Origin: Clostridia bacterium | GTDB lineage: Bacteria > Bacillota_A > Clostridia > Christensenellales > Aristaeellaceae | Length of the DNA stretch: 6,596 nt | Direction: 5' to 3' | NCBI GenBank assembly: GCA_017938785.1 | Contig: JAGBAU010000237.1 | Span: 1 to 6,596, forward strand | Shown here: positions 1-5,743 of the stretch, piece by piece | Layout: each line of letters opens with the position of its first letter | Position numbering within the stretch: the first letter of the stretch is position 1 | Program-made: the position numbers and the translations under genes | The notes under the pieces: generated by a model | Databases searched by the model: none | Told to the model about the DNA's origin: nothing | What the model saw: the letters and a program-made list of their open reading frames with translations, nothing else

Positions 1-5
1 AAAAC

Positions 6-1238
6 ATGCGCTTGAGAATACTTTGTCTGCTTTTTGTTTTCGCGCTGCTGCTCACCGCCCCTGCCCATGCCCTCGGCCGGCAGGAGCTGCGCGACGCCTG
101 GCAGGAGGCCAACATACTCAAATCCGACGCCTCCCCCTACCGGGAGGTTCCCGACGTGAACGCCTTTTCCATGGGTTCCCTGACGGAGGAAGCCCAGCAG
201 CATGCCCTTTCCTGCCTGAACTTCATCCGCGGCATCGCCGGGCTGGAGCCGGTCACCCTCGACCCGCTCTACACCCTGCGCGCACAGAACGGCGCGCTGC
301 TGCTGGCGGCCAATGATTACCTGGACCACAACGCCCCCCGGCCCGAGGGCATGCCCGCCGACCAGTATGAATCCGCCCACATGGGCACGAGCCTTGGCAA
401 CATCGCCAAGTTCAACTGGATGAAGCCGGACATCCTGGTGGACGGCGTGAGCTACTTCGCCCGGGACGACGGCGAGGCCAACCTGGCCGCGCTGGGACAC
501 AGGCGCTGGCTGCTCAATCCCCGGATGGAAAAGACCGGCTTCGGCCTGGCCAACGCAAAGACCGGCATGAGCTATGTGACCATGTACGCCGTGGACATGG
601 GCAATGCCGACGCCCAATGGGACTATGTCGCCTGGCCCTGCGGCGGCGTTTTCCCCGTGGAGCTGATGCGCTCCACCCTGCCCTGGTCCGTCTCCCTGAA
701 CGGGGAGGACTACATTCCCGGCAGGATCAGGATAGATCTGACGGAGGAGGTCTCCGGCGCAGAGTTCACGTTTGAGCCCAACCGGGAGAATGAGGACGGC
801 TACTGCGCGCTGTCCACCGAGGCCTACGGCGCGGGCGACTGCCTGATCTTCCGCCCGGACATCGCAGAAAAAGGCATACAGGAATACGTGCAGAACCAGG
901 TTTGGAACGTGCGCATCACCGGCCTGACCGGCCCGGACGGCCAAGAAACGGAAATCTCCTACCGCTGCGAGATGGTATCCCTGAATCCCCAGGATGTGGC
1001 GAACATCGAGCTTTCCCAACTGAAAGCGGAGCTTGCCCCCGGCGAGCTTCTCGACCTGGACGTGGACGTGATTCCCGCCTATGCGGATGACCTGAGCGTC
1101 ATCTGGGGCAGCAGCAATGCGGGCGTGGCCAGTGTCAATGCAGACGGCGTGGTGCGCGCCCTTGCCCCCGGCCAGTGCACCATCACCGCCATGAGCGCCA
1201 ACGGCCGCAGGGACATGTGCGCCGTCACTGTAAAATAA
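6..1238 (+). CDS. Secreted CAP-domain protein with C-terminal BIG2 (Ig-like) domain
   Basis: Predicted exported protein of 410 residues. Residues 1-22 form a signal peptide: basic MRLR, a Leu/Phe-rich core, then an Ala-His-Ala site for signal peptidase I. Residues about 65-200 look like a CAP (SCP/PR-1-like) domain: an initial helix with LNFIRGIAGL, a His in DYLDHNA (H108), and the GEANLAALGHRRWLLNP segment (E157, H165), which is the typical second His region. Residues about 205-325 are beta-rich and I do not recognise them. Residues about 333-409 resemble a BIG2 domain (IWGSSNAGVASVNADG, then ALAPGQCTITA). Bacterial CAP proteins are extracellular, but their activity is mostly unknown; BIG2 domains often mediate surface display or adhesion. 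No LPXTG or lipobox is visible, so it is probably released or held non-covalently. Only five bases precede the ATG, so the ribosome binding site cannot be checked and a start further upstream is possible, though the signal peptide fits this one. Confidence 0.85.
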   Translation: MRLRILCLLFVFALLLTAPAHALGRQELRDAWQEANILKSDASPYREVPDVNAFSMGSLTEEAQQHALSCLNFIRGIAGLEPVTLDPLYTLRAQNGALLLAANDYLDHNAPRPEGMPADQYESAHMGTSLGNIAKFNWMKPDILVDGVSYFARDDGEANLAALGHRRWLLNPRMEKTGFGLANAKTGMSYVTMYAVDMGNADAQWDYVAWPCGGVFPVELMRSTLPWSVSLNGEDYIPGRIRIDLTEEVSGAEFTFEPNRENEDGYCALSTEAYGAGDCLIFRPDIAEKGIQEYVQNQVWNVRITGLTGPDGQETEISYRCEMVSLNPQDVANIELSQLKAELAPGELLDLDVDVIPAYADDLSVIWGSSNAGVASVNADGVVRALAPGQCTITAMSANGRRDMCAVTVK

Positions 1239-1267
1239 GGAAGCAGTTCAACTGCTTCCTGTTTTTT
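1239..1267. terminator. Shared, probably bidirectional intrinsic terminator
   Basis: Directly after the CAP gene stop codon there is a perfect inverted repeat: GGAAGCAGT (1239-1247), a three-base loop, and ACTGCTTCC (1251-1259). On the plus strand it is followed by TG and six T (1262-1267). On the minus strand it is followed by TTATTTTA (complement of 1231-1238), so it can also stop the enolase transcript coming the other way. The T run overlaps the enolase stop codon and the minus-strand U-tract overlaps the CAP stop codon, so both genes end within the terminator. Confidence 0.85.
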
Positions 1268-2498
1268 ATCCCAGCAGGTTTTCAATCTCCAGCAGCCGGT
1301 TGTATTTCGCCAGCCGTTCGCTGCGGGCGGGCGCGCCGGCCTTGATATACTCCGCGTTCACCGCCACCGCCAGATCCGCAATGGCGCTGGAATGGGTTTC
1401 GCCGCTGCGGTGGGATACGATCACATTATAGGCATTCCTGCGGGCCAGCTGGATGGTGTGCAGGGTTTCGCTGACGGTGCCGATCTGGTTGGGCTTGATG
1501 AGGATGGCGTTGGCCGCGCCCAGCGCCACGCCCTGGAACAGCCGCTGGGCGTTGGTGGTGAACAGGTCGTCGCCCACGATCATCATCTCCCCGCCCAGCA
1601 TATCGGTGATCTCCCGGAAGCCCTCGAAGTCCTCCTCGCCCAGCGGGTCCTCGATGGACACCAGCGGGAAGCGCTGCGCCAGCGCGGCGTAATATTCGAT
1701 CAGTTCGCCCTTGGCAAAGCGGCGCTTCGTTTTGGGCTGCAGGTAGCCGTCCTTTTCCTGCCACTGGGCCGCCGCGGCGTCCAGCGCAAGGCACACATCC
1801 TCGCCCGGCCGCCAGCCCGCCCTTTCGATGGCCCGCACCATCCATTCCAGCGCCTCGTCATCGCGATTCAGGTTCGGCGCGAAGCCGCCCTCATCGCCCA
1901 CGGCGGTGGAGAGCCCGGCCTCATGCAGAAGCTTCTTCAGCGCATGGTAGCATTCCGAGCCCATGCGCATGGCCTCATGGAAGCTGTCCGCCCCGGAGGG
2001 CACGAACATGAACTCCTGGATCTCCAGGTTGTTGTCCGCGTGGCCGCCTCCGTTGATCACGTTGAACATGGGACAGGGCAGCTCCATGGCCTGCACGCCG
2101 CCCAGCCATTCATAGAGCTCCAGGCCGCTGTAGCAGGCCATGGCGTCCGCCACCGCCCAGGATGTGGCGATCAGCGCATTGCCGCCCAGGCGGGATTTAT
2201 CCTCGCTGCCGTCGGTTTCCTGCAGGCGCAGGTCCACCGCCGCCTGCCGGGAAGCATCCATGCCCACCAGCGCGGTACGGATGGGATTGTTCACGTTCTC
2301 GATGGCCCGGGATACGCCCTTGCCGTAGTAGGCCTCGCCGCCATCGCGCAGCTCATGGGCCTCATGGATTCCCGTGGACGCGCCGGAGGGCGCGCTGCCC
2401 CTGCCCGTGCTGCCGTCCATCAATTCCACCTGAACCTCCAGGGTGGGAACGCCGCGGGAATCAAAAATCTGCCGCGCACGTACATCTTTGATCTTCAT
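1266..2498 (-). CDS. eno: Enolase (phosphopyruvate hydratase), lacking the usual C-terminal tail
   Basis: Cytoplasmic glycolytic enzyme converting 2-phosphoglycerate to phosphoenolpyruvate, normally an Mg-dependent oligomer. The 410 residues (counted from MKIKD) contain the family motifs in order: SGASTG loop (38-43), GGGHADNN (150-157, H153), IQEFM (E162), GDEGG (E203), Mg ligands D240, E283 (SIED) and D310 (VGDD), catalytic K335 (LIKPNQIG), HRSGE (H363-R364-S365) and K386. All catalytic residues are present, so it should be active. The protein ends at LEIENLLG; E. coli enolase has about 17 more residues there, and the loop near residues 131-142 is also shorter. It could be the only enolase or a divergent paralogue; other genes of the genome are not visible. 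The start was set at MKIKD because GGAGG lies eight bases upstream; an in-frame GTG 18 bases earlier overlaps that site. Glycolytic partners are not adjacent, so it appears monocistronic. Confidence 0.95.
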   Translation of the reverse strand: MKIKDVRARQIFDSRGVPTLEVQVELMDGSTGRGSAPSGASTGIHEAHELRDGGEAYYGKGVSRAIENVNNPIRTALVGMDASRQAAVDLRLQETDGSEDKSRLGGNALIATSWAVADAMACYSGLELYEWLGGVQAMELPCPMFNVINGGGHADNNLEIQEFMFVPSGADSFHEAMRMGSECYHALKKLLHEAGLSTAVGDEGGFAPNLNRDDEALEWMVRAIERAGWRPGEDVCLALDAAAAQWQEKDGYLQPKTKRRFAKGELIEYYAALAQRFPLVSIEDPLGEEDFEGFREITDMLGGEMMIVGDDLFTTNAQRLFQGVALGAANAILIKPNQIGTVSETLHTIQLARRNAYNVIVSHRSGETHSSAIADLAVAVNAEYIKAGAPARSERLAKYNRLLEIENLLG

Positions 2499-2506
2499 TT
2501 TCAACA

Positions 2507-2511
2507 CCTCC
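2507..2511 (-). promoter_or_regulatory. Ribosome binding site of enolase (decides the start)
   Basis: Read on the minus strand this is GGAGG, eight bases before ATG AAG ATC (ATG at 2498-2496). Choosing the upstream GTG at 2516-2514 would put this site inside the coding region and add six residues (MAEVLK) with no counterpart at the enolase N-terminus. Confidence 0.85.
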
Positions 2512-2566
2512 GCCACTATTCTTTTCAGCCGCGCGCATTTTATCCGTTTTCTTCCGTGCAGGTTTA

Positions 2567-2575
2567 TGTTATACT
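2567..2575 (+). promoter_or_regulatory. Extended -10 promoter of the LCP gene
   Basis: TGTTATACT is a TGn motif joined to TATACT (2570-2575), one base from the TATAAT consensus. No convincing -35 is found 16-18 bases upstream (only a T-rich TTTTCT near 2547), which is usual for extended -10 promoters. Transcription would start near 2582, giving a leader of about 24 bases before the ATG at 2606. The gap is shared with the divergent enolase gene, so the two promoters may influence one another. Confidence 0.6.
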
Positions 2576-2605
2576 ATTATCATCCTGAATCCATGGCGGT
2601 GAAAC

Positions 2606-3607
2606 ATGTACTACGATACTTACAGGGGCAAAAAGCCCTCCCGGCGCAGGGGCCGGGAGCGCAGAAGCTGCACCGGATGGCTGATGGCTTCCATCATGAA
2701 GCTGATCGGCTTTGCACTGGTGCTGGCGCTCATCGCCGCAGGCGCGCTCTATGCCCTGCCGGTGGCCCTGATGAATATTGAATCCAATACCGACCTGGCC
2801 CTGACCGACGGCCTGCCGGGCAGCCGGGTGAACATCCTGCTGCTTGGCCTGGACTACATGAACGAGGGCCAGCAGCGCAGCGACGCCATGATGGTGGCAA
2901 GCGTGGGCTACGACGGCCTGCGCCTCTCCTCCCTGATGCGCGACACCATGGTGGAGATTCCCGGCCACGGCCGCGGCAAGCTGAACTCCGCCTATGCCGC
3001 CGGCGGCGCGGAAATGGCCATGAAGTGCGTAAACCAGGCCTTCGGCCTGAACATCACCAATTACGTGATGGTGGATTTGAAGACCATGGTGGACCTGGTG
3101 GACGCCGTGGGCGGCGTGAAGGTTCAGCTGGAGGCGGATGAAATCGACCACCTCAACCACAACGCCTGGGATACCTACAAAATGGTCAGCGCCTCCGATC
3201 CCGCCCGCTACGCCCATTATATGGCTTCCCAGCCCGTGACCCAGACCGGCGAGGCGACCCTGAACGGCCTGTTCGCCACCGCCTATGCCCGCATCCGCAA
3301 GCCCGACAGCGACTACATGCGCGCCGCCCGCCAGAGGGAGGTCTTCTCCGGCATCATCCAAAAACTGCGGGAAAGTTTCTACAATCCCATGCTCTATGTG
3401 AAGCTCTGGGACGTCTACCGCAATTCCATCCAGACCAACCTCAGCCTGCCGGAAATCATCTCCCTGGCGGAGAAGGTTCTGGTCTCCGGCGAGATTGAAA
3501 CCGGGCGCTTCCCCATGAACGAACACGTTCTGGACAACGGCTCCGCCATCGAAATCACCAAGCCCGGCGAAAATATACGGGCGGTGCACGAATTTATATA
3601 TAATTAA
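2606..3607 (+). CDS. LytR-CpsA-Psr (LCP) family cell-wall glycopolymer transferase
   Basis: Membrane-anchored protein of 333 residues. LCP enzymes transfer lipid-linked glycopolymers (teichoic acid, capsule or related polymers) onto peptidoglycan on the outer face of the membrane. Residues 1-26 are a strongly basic cytoplasmic tail (RGKKPSRRRGRERR), about 31-53 form one membrane segment, and about 74-255 are the LCP domain: VNILLLGLD (75-83), RSDAMM (91-96, R91 and D93), MRDT (111-114, R112 and D113), GKLNSAYAAGG (124-134), VDAVGGV (165-171), then ARIRKPDSDYMRAARQR (228-244), which holds the conserved Arg and Asp residues that bind pyrophosphate in this family. No C-terminal LytR_C domain is seen. 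The start is supported by the promoter just upstream and by the basic tail; the ribosome site (GGCGGTG, 2595-2601) is weak. No clear terminator follows, so some read-through toward the sugar operon is possible. Which polymer it handles cannot be told. Confidence 0.9.
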   Translation: MYYDTYRGKKPSRRRGRERRSCTGWLMASIMKLIGFALVLALIAAGALYALPVALMNIESNTDLALTDGLPGSRVNILLLGLDYMNEGQQRSDAMMVASVGYDGLRLSSLMRDTMVEIPGHGRGKLNSAYAAGGAEMAMKCVNQAFGLNITNYVMVDLKTMVDLVDAVGGVKVQLEADEIDHLNHNAWDTYKMVSASDPARYAHYMASQPVTQTGEATLNGLFATAYARIRKPDSDYMRAARQREVFSGIIQKLRESFYNPMLYVKLWDVYRNSIQTNLSLPEIISLAEKVLVSGEIETGRFPMNEHVLDNGSAIEITKPGENIRAVHEFIYN

Positions 3608-3655
3608 CCTATCATTTCCCTTATTGCAACTTTTTATCCGTTCCATTGGGAAGTT

Positions 3656-3685
3656 TGTCAAAGCAATTCGCCAATTTGCTTGACA
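3656..3685. promoter_or_regulatory. Candidate operator: inverted repeat covering the -35 box
   Basis: The arms TGTCAAAGCAATT (3656-3668) and AATTTGCTTGACA (3673-3685) are inverted copies that differ only by the placement of one A, with CGCC between them. The right arm contains the entire -35 hexamer. An inverted repeat at this place is what a dimeric repressor of a sugar operon would use. It is not a standard catabolite-repression (cre) site, and no regulator gene lies in the window, so the bound protein is unknown. Confidence 0.5.
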
Positions 3686-3708
3686 TGTTGGGTGAATATG
3701 GATAAAAT
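3680..3708 (+). promoter_or_regulatory. Near-consensus sigma-A promoter of the sugar operon
   Basis: TTGACA (3680-3685) is a perfect -35 hexamer; exactly 17 bases later comes TAAAAT (3703-3708), one base from the -10 consensus. Transcription should start near 3715, leaving a leader of about 59 bases before the ATG at 3774. So strong a core promoter on a transport operon suggests that the operon is held by a repressor and not driven by an activator, in keeping with the overlapping inverted repeat. Confidence 0.85.
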
Positions 3709-3729
3709 AGATATGAATAAGACGTTTAT

Positions 3730-3746
3730 GTCGTGTGTGTTACGAC
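3730..3746 (+). repeat. Small inverted repeat in the operon leader
   Basis: GTCGT (3730-3734) and ACGAC (3742-3746) are complementary and separated by a seven-base GT-rich loop. They lie in the transcribed leader, about 15 bases before the ribosome site. The five-pair stem is weak; it may be a minor RNA hairpin, a second protein site, or chance. Confidence 0.25.
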
Positions 3747-3760
3747 TTTAAAATGAAAAC

Positions 3761-3766
3761 AGGAGG
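3761..3766 (+). promoter_or_regulatory. Ribosome binding site of the isomerase/epimerase (decides the start)
   Basis: AGGAGG, seven bases before ATG AAA AAC at 3774. An in-frame GTG at 3735 would extend the protein by 13 residues, but it has no ribosome site and would place this one within the coding sequence. Confidence 0.9.
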
Positions 3767-3773
3767 CAAAACC

Positions 3774-4622
3774 ATGAAAAACATCGTTGCAGTAAGCACC
3801 AACTCCTTCCACGGCTTCGACATCATCGAGGCGCTGGAGACCATCGCCAAGGCAGGCTTCAAGTACATTGAAATCTGCGCCGTGCGCAACTGGACCGAGC
3901 ATGTTATGCCCGATATGGACCCCGCCAAGCTCGCAGCCGTAAAGGCAAAGATGGAAGAGCTGGGCATCAAGTGCATCGCCATGAGCGGCCACTGCGACCT
4001 GAGCGACGCCGCCCGTCTGGCCGACTTCCGCGCCAACATGAAGCTGGCCGCCGAGCTGGGCTGCGAGTGGATCATCTCCTCCACCGGCGAAGCCCACTTC
4101 GGCAGCGAGGATGAAACCGACATCGAAGCCCTGCTGATCGAAAACATCAAGACCCTGGTTCCCGATCTTGAGAAGCTTGGCCTCAAGCTGGGCATCGAGG
4201 TACACGGCCCCAACTACGGCACCGGCGAAGCCTGTGCACGCCTGGTTGACGGCGTAGGCGCCTTCCCCACCGTCGGCGTAAACTTCGACACCGCAAACGT
4301 TGTATACTGGGGCCAGAGCGATCCCGATGCTGACATCAAGACCTGCGTGAAGAAGCAGAACTTCTGCCACCTGAAGGACAAGATCGGCGTCAAGGGCGAA
4401 GAGATGAAGCTGTGGAACTTCCCGGCCATCGGTTCCGGCGAGCTGCACCTGCTGGATATGATCAAGTACATGAACGAAAACGGCTATGAAGGCCCCCTGT
4501 CCATCGAGCTTGAATACACCGAAGGCTTCACCATGCGCGATAAGAAGGAAGGCGACATCGATTTCGCATACGAAACCCTGAAGGCTTCCTATGATTACCT
4601 GCACGCCAACGGCCTGATCTGA
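3774..4622 (+). CDS. TIM-barrel sugar isomerase/epimerase (AP_endonuc_2 / xylose isomerase-like)
   Basis: Predicted cytoplasmic protein of 282 residues, the usual size for this superfamily, which includes tagatose/psicose 3-epimerases, hydroxypyruvate isomerase and the inositol enzymes IolE and IolI. The four expected divalent-metal ligands can be placed on successive strands: E142 (GIEVHG), D172 (VNFDTANV), H199 (FCHLKDK) and E245 (LSIELE). The N-terminal strand (NIVAVSTNSF), FKYIEIC (29-35) and IKCIAMSG (65-72) fit the first barrel strands. After D172 the sequence is DTAN, so Asn175 stands where several sugar 3-epimerases have a second His. It is the first gene after the operon promoter and is followed by a binding protein and an ABC ATPase, so it probably acts on the imported compound or on its first product. 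The exact reaction is not determinable: epimerase, isomerase and inosose-type dehydratase all remain possible. Similarity to DNA-repair endonuclease IV is only that of the fold. Confidence 0.85.
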   Translation: MKNIVAVSTNSFHGFDIIEALETIAKAGFKYIEICAVRNWTEHVMPDMDPAKLAAVKAKMEELGIKCIAMSGHCDLSDAARLADFRANMKLAAELGCEWIISSTGEAHFGSEDETDIEALLIENIKTLVPDLEKLGLKLGIEVHGPNYGTGEACARLVDGVGAFPTVGVNFDTANVVYWGQSDPDADIKTCVKKQNFCHLKDKIGVKGEEMKLWNFPAIGSGELHLLDMIKYMNENGYEGPLSIELEYTEGFTMRDKKEGDIDFAYETLKASYDYLHANGLI

Positions 4623-4650
4623 GGCAACCCCCATTTTCCCATGATGCTTG

Positions 4651-4665
4651 GCGGCACGGCGCCGC
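4651..4665 (+). repeat. GC-rich intercistronic hairpin before the binding-protein gene
   Basis: GCGGC (4651-4655) and GCCGC (4661-4665) can form a five-pair stem with a five-base loop, 15 bases upstream of the ribosome site of the next gene. It is followed by an A-rich run, not by T, so it is not an intrinsic terminator. It could protect or mark a processing end of the downstream message; the stem is short and the assignment is tentative. Confidence 0.3.
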
Positions 4666-4694
4666 TGCATAAATAAAAAAGGAGGCATTTTCTA

Positions 4695-5669
4695 ATGAAA
4701 AAGCTGCTTACTATCCTGGTCGTCCTCGTAGTTGCACTGGCATCCTTCTCCTTTGCCACTGCAGAAGAACCCCTCCACTATGGCTACATCGCATATCAGA
4801 TGGCCGACATCTGGAATGAGTATTCCGCAAAGTCCTTCGAGTATGCCGCCGCTCAGAACGGCGTAGAAGTCACCGTTCTGGACTCCGGTAACGACATCGC
4901 CCAGTCCATCTCCGCCATGGAAACCCTGATCCAGGCTGAGGTAGACGGCATCTCCGTATTCCCCATCAGCCCCGAGCAGGCCGCTCAGCTGATCACCATG
5001 GCCAACGAAGCCGATATCCCGATCACCATCGAGAACATCGACGTTGCTTCCGTTGCTGACGAAGACGAATACGTTGCCGCAGTTGGCTGCGTATACGGCG
5101 ACATCGGCTATGCTGCAATCGAATGGCTGAGCAAGAACGTTGAAGATGCCAAGGTCTTCTACTGCGCAGGCGCAGTCGGCGGCGGCGTTTTCGAAGCCTA
5201 CAAGGAAGGCGTTGACAAGGCTCTGGCCGATTATGCTGATTCCATCGAAATGGTCGGCATGCTGAACTCCGATGCATGGTCCACCGAAGACGGCCTGAAC
5301 CTGACCACCAACTTCATCAACTCCGGCGTTGAATTCAACTGCATCTTCGCCAACAACGACCAGCTGGCACAGGGCTGCTACCAGGCTTGCCAGGAAGCCG
5401 GCCTCGATCTGCCGATCGTTTCCACCGGCGGTTCCCCCGATGCTTATGCATTCCTCGAGGATGAAATCGAAGCTGCCAACATGACCGCTCCCGTTTCCAT
5501 CCAGGGCATCCAGACCTTCAAGAACCTGCATGACTATGTAACCGAAGGCACCGTTCCGGAGCCCAAGTTCCAGAGCCTGCCGGTTATCCCCGTTGCCGGC
5601 GACGACCTCGGCGCATGGATTGACTGGGCAGATTACGCAGGCGCATACGACTACGTATACGGCGGCTAA
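4695..5669 (+). CDS. Extracytoplasmic sugar-binding protein of an ABC transporter, arginine-free and very acidic
   Basis: Solute-binding protein of 324 residues, periplasmic-binding-protein type I fold (Peripla_BP_4, the RbsB/XylF group), which delivers a ligand to the ABC importer. Residues 1-23 are a signal peptide (MKK, hydrophobic core, ATA before EE), cut by signal peptidase I. There is no lipobox Cys, unlike most Gram-positive binding proteins. Two lobes are seen: about 27-125 (YGYIAYQ, DGISVFPIS 84-92, IPITIENID 108-116) and about 126-270 (VFYCAGAVGGG 154-164, FANNDQLAQG 218-227, PIVSTGGSPDA 240-250), with the hinge return near SIQGIQ (Q270). By eye against RbsB, W195, N221 and Q270 match ligand positions, but its two Arg and one Asp are replaced. 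There is no Arg at all; about 50 Asp/Glu face 7 Lys in the mature chain. GGAGG (4681-4685) lies nine bases upstream. Ligand unknown; family assignment is firm. Confidence 0.9.
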   Translation: MKKLLTILVVLVVALASFSFATAEEPLHYGYIAYQMADIWNEYSAKSFEYAAAQNGVEVTVLDSGNDIAQSISAMETLIQAEVDGISVFPISPEQAAQLITMANEADIPITIENIDVASVADEDEYVAAVGCVYGDIGYAAIEWLSKNVEDAKVFYCAGAVGGGVFEAYKEGVDKALADYADSIEMVGMLNSDAWSTEDGLNLTTNFINSGVEFNCIFANNDQLAQGCYQACQEAGLDLPIVSTGGSPDAYAFLEDEIEAANMTAPVSIQGIQTFKNLHDYVTEGTVPEPKFQSLPVIPVAGDDLGAWIDWADYAGAYDYVYGG

Positions 5670-5685
5670 TATTTGACCGGCCACA

Positions 5686-5715
5686 CGGCCACCGGCTGAT
5701 TTCAGCCGGTGGCCG
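5686..5715 (+). terminator. Strong intercistronic hairpin (attenuator or mRNA stabiliser)
   Basis: A perfect 13-pair stem (5686-5698 with 5703-5715, CGGCCACCGGCTG against its complement) is closed by an ATTT loop, 16 bases after the binding-protein stop. The only T run (TTTT at 5724-5727) begins eight bases after the stem, so full Rho-independent termination is unlikely. Hairpins in this position, between a binding-protein gene and its transport partners, are known to stabilise the upstream message or stop part of the transcription, so that binding protein exceeds ATPase and permease. Confidence 0.7.
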
Positions 5716-5743
5716 CCCATTACTTTTATTAGGGTGGTTAAAC

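Noticed and set aside
2537..2565. Enolase promoter on the minus strand
   Set aside because: A TAAAAT-like -10 is present, but the region 17 bases upstream reads AAACCT, not TTGACA, so it was not annotated.
1392..2588. Long open frame of 398 codons on the plus strand across enolase
   Set aside because: It is antisense to a gene with intact enolase motifs; its translation is low-complexity, rich in Gly, Ala, His and Val, has no family motif, and arises from rare use of TTA, CTA and TCA codons in the true gene.
3608..3655. Terminator after the LCP gene
   Set aside because: Only very short inverted repeats (TTCC/GGAA near 3641-3652) and a T run (TTTTT) without a stem before it; no convincing hairpin.
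2564..3661. Open frame of 365 codons opposite the LCP gene
   Set aside because: Shadow of the LCP gene; the His/Gly/Val-rich translation shows no recognisable domain and no convincing start site.
3735..3773. Upstream GTG start extending the isomerase by 13 residues
   Set aside because: It would put the AGGAGG site inside the coding region and has no ribosome site of its own.
3715..3773. Riboswitch in the operon leader
   Set aside because: The leader is only about 59 bases with one five-pair stem, too short and simple for a known riboswitch class.
3726..4688. Open frame of 320 codons opposite the isomerase/epimerase
   Set aside because: Antisense shadow of a gene that has its own promoter, ribosome site and metal-ligand motifs.
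4692..5720. Open frame of 342 codons opposite the binding protein, covering it entirely
   Set aside because: Striking in length, but explained by codon bias in the sense gene; no ribosome site, signal peptide or known motif.
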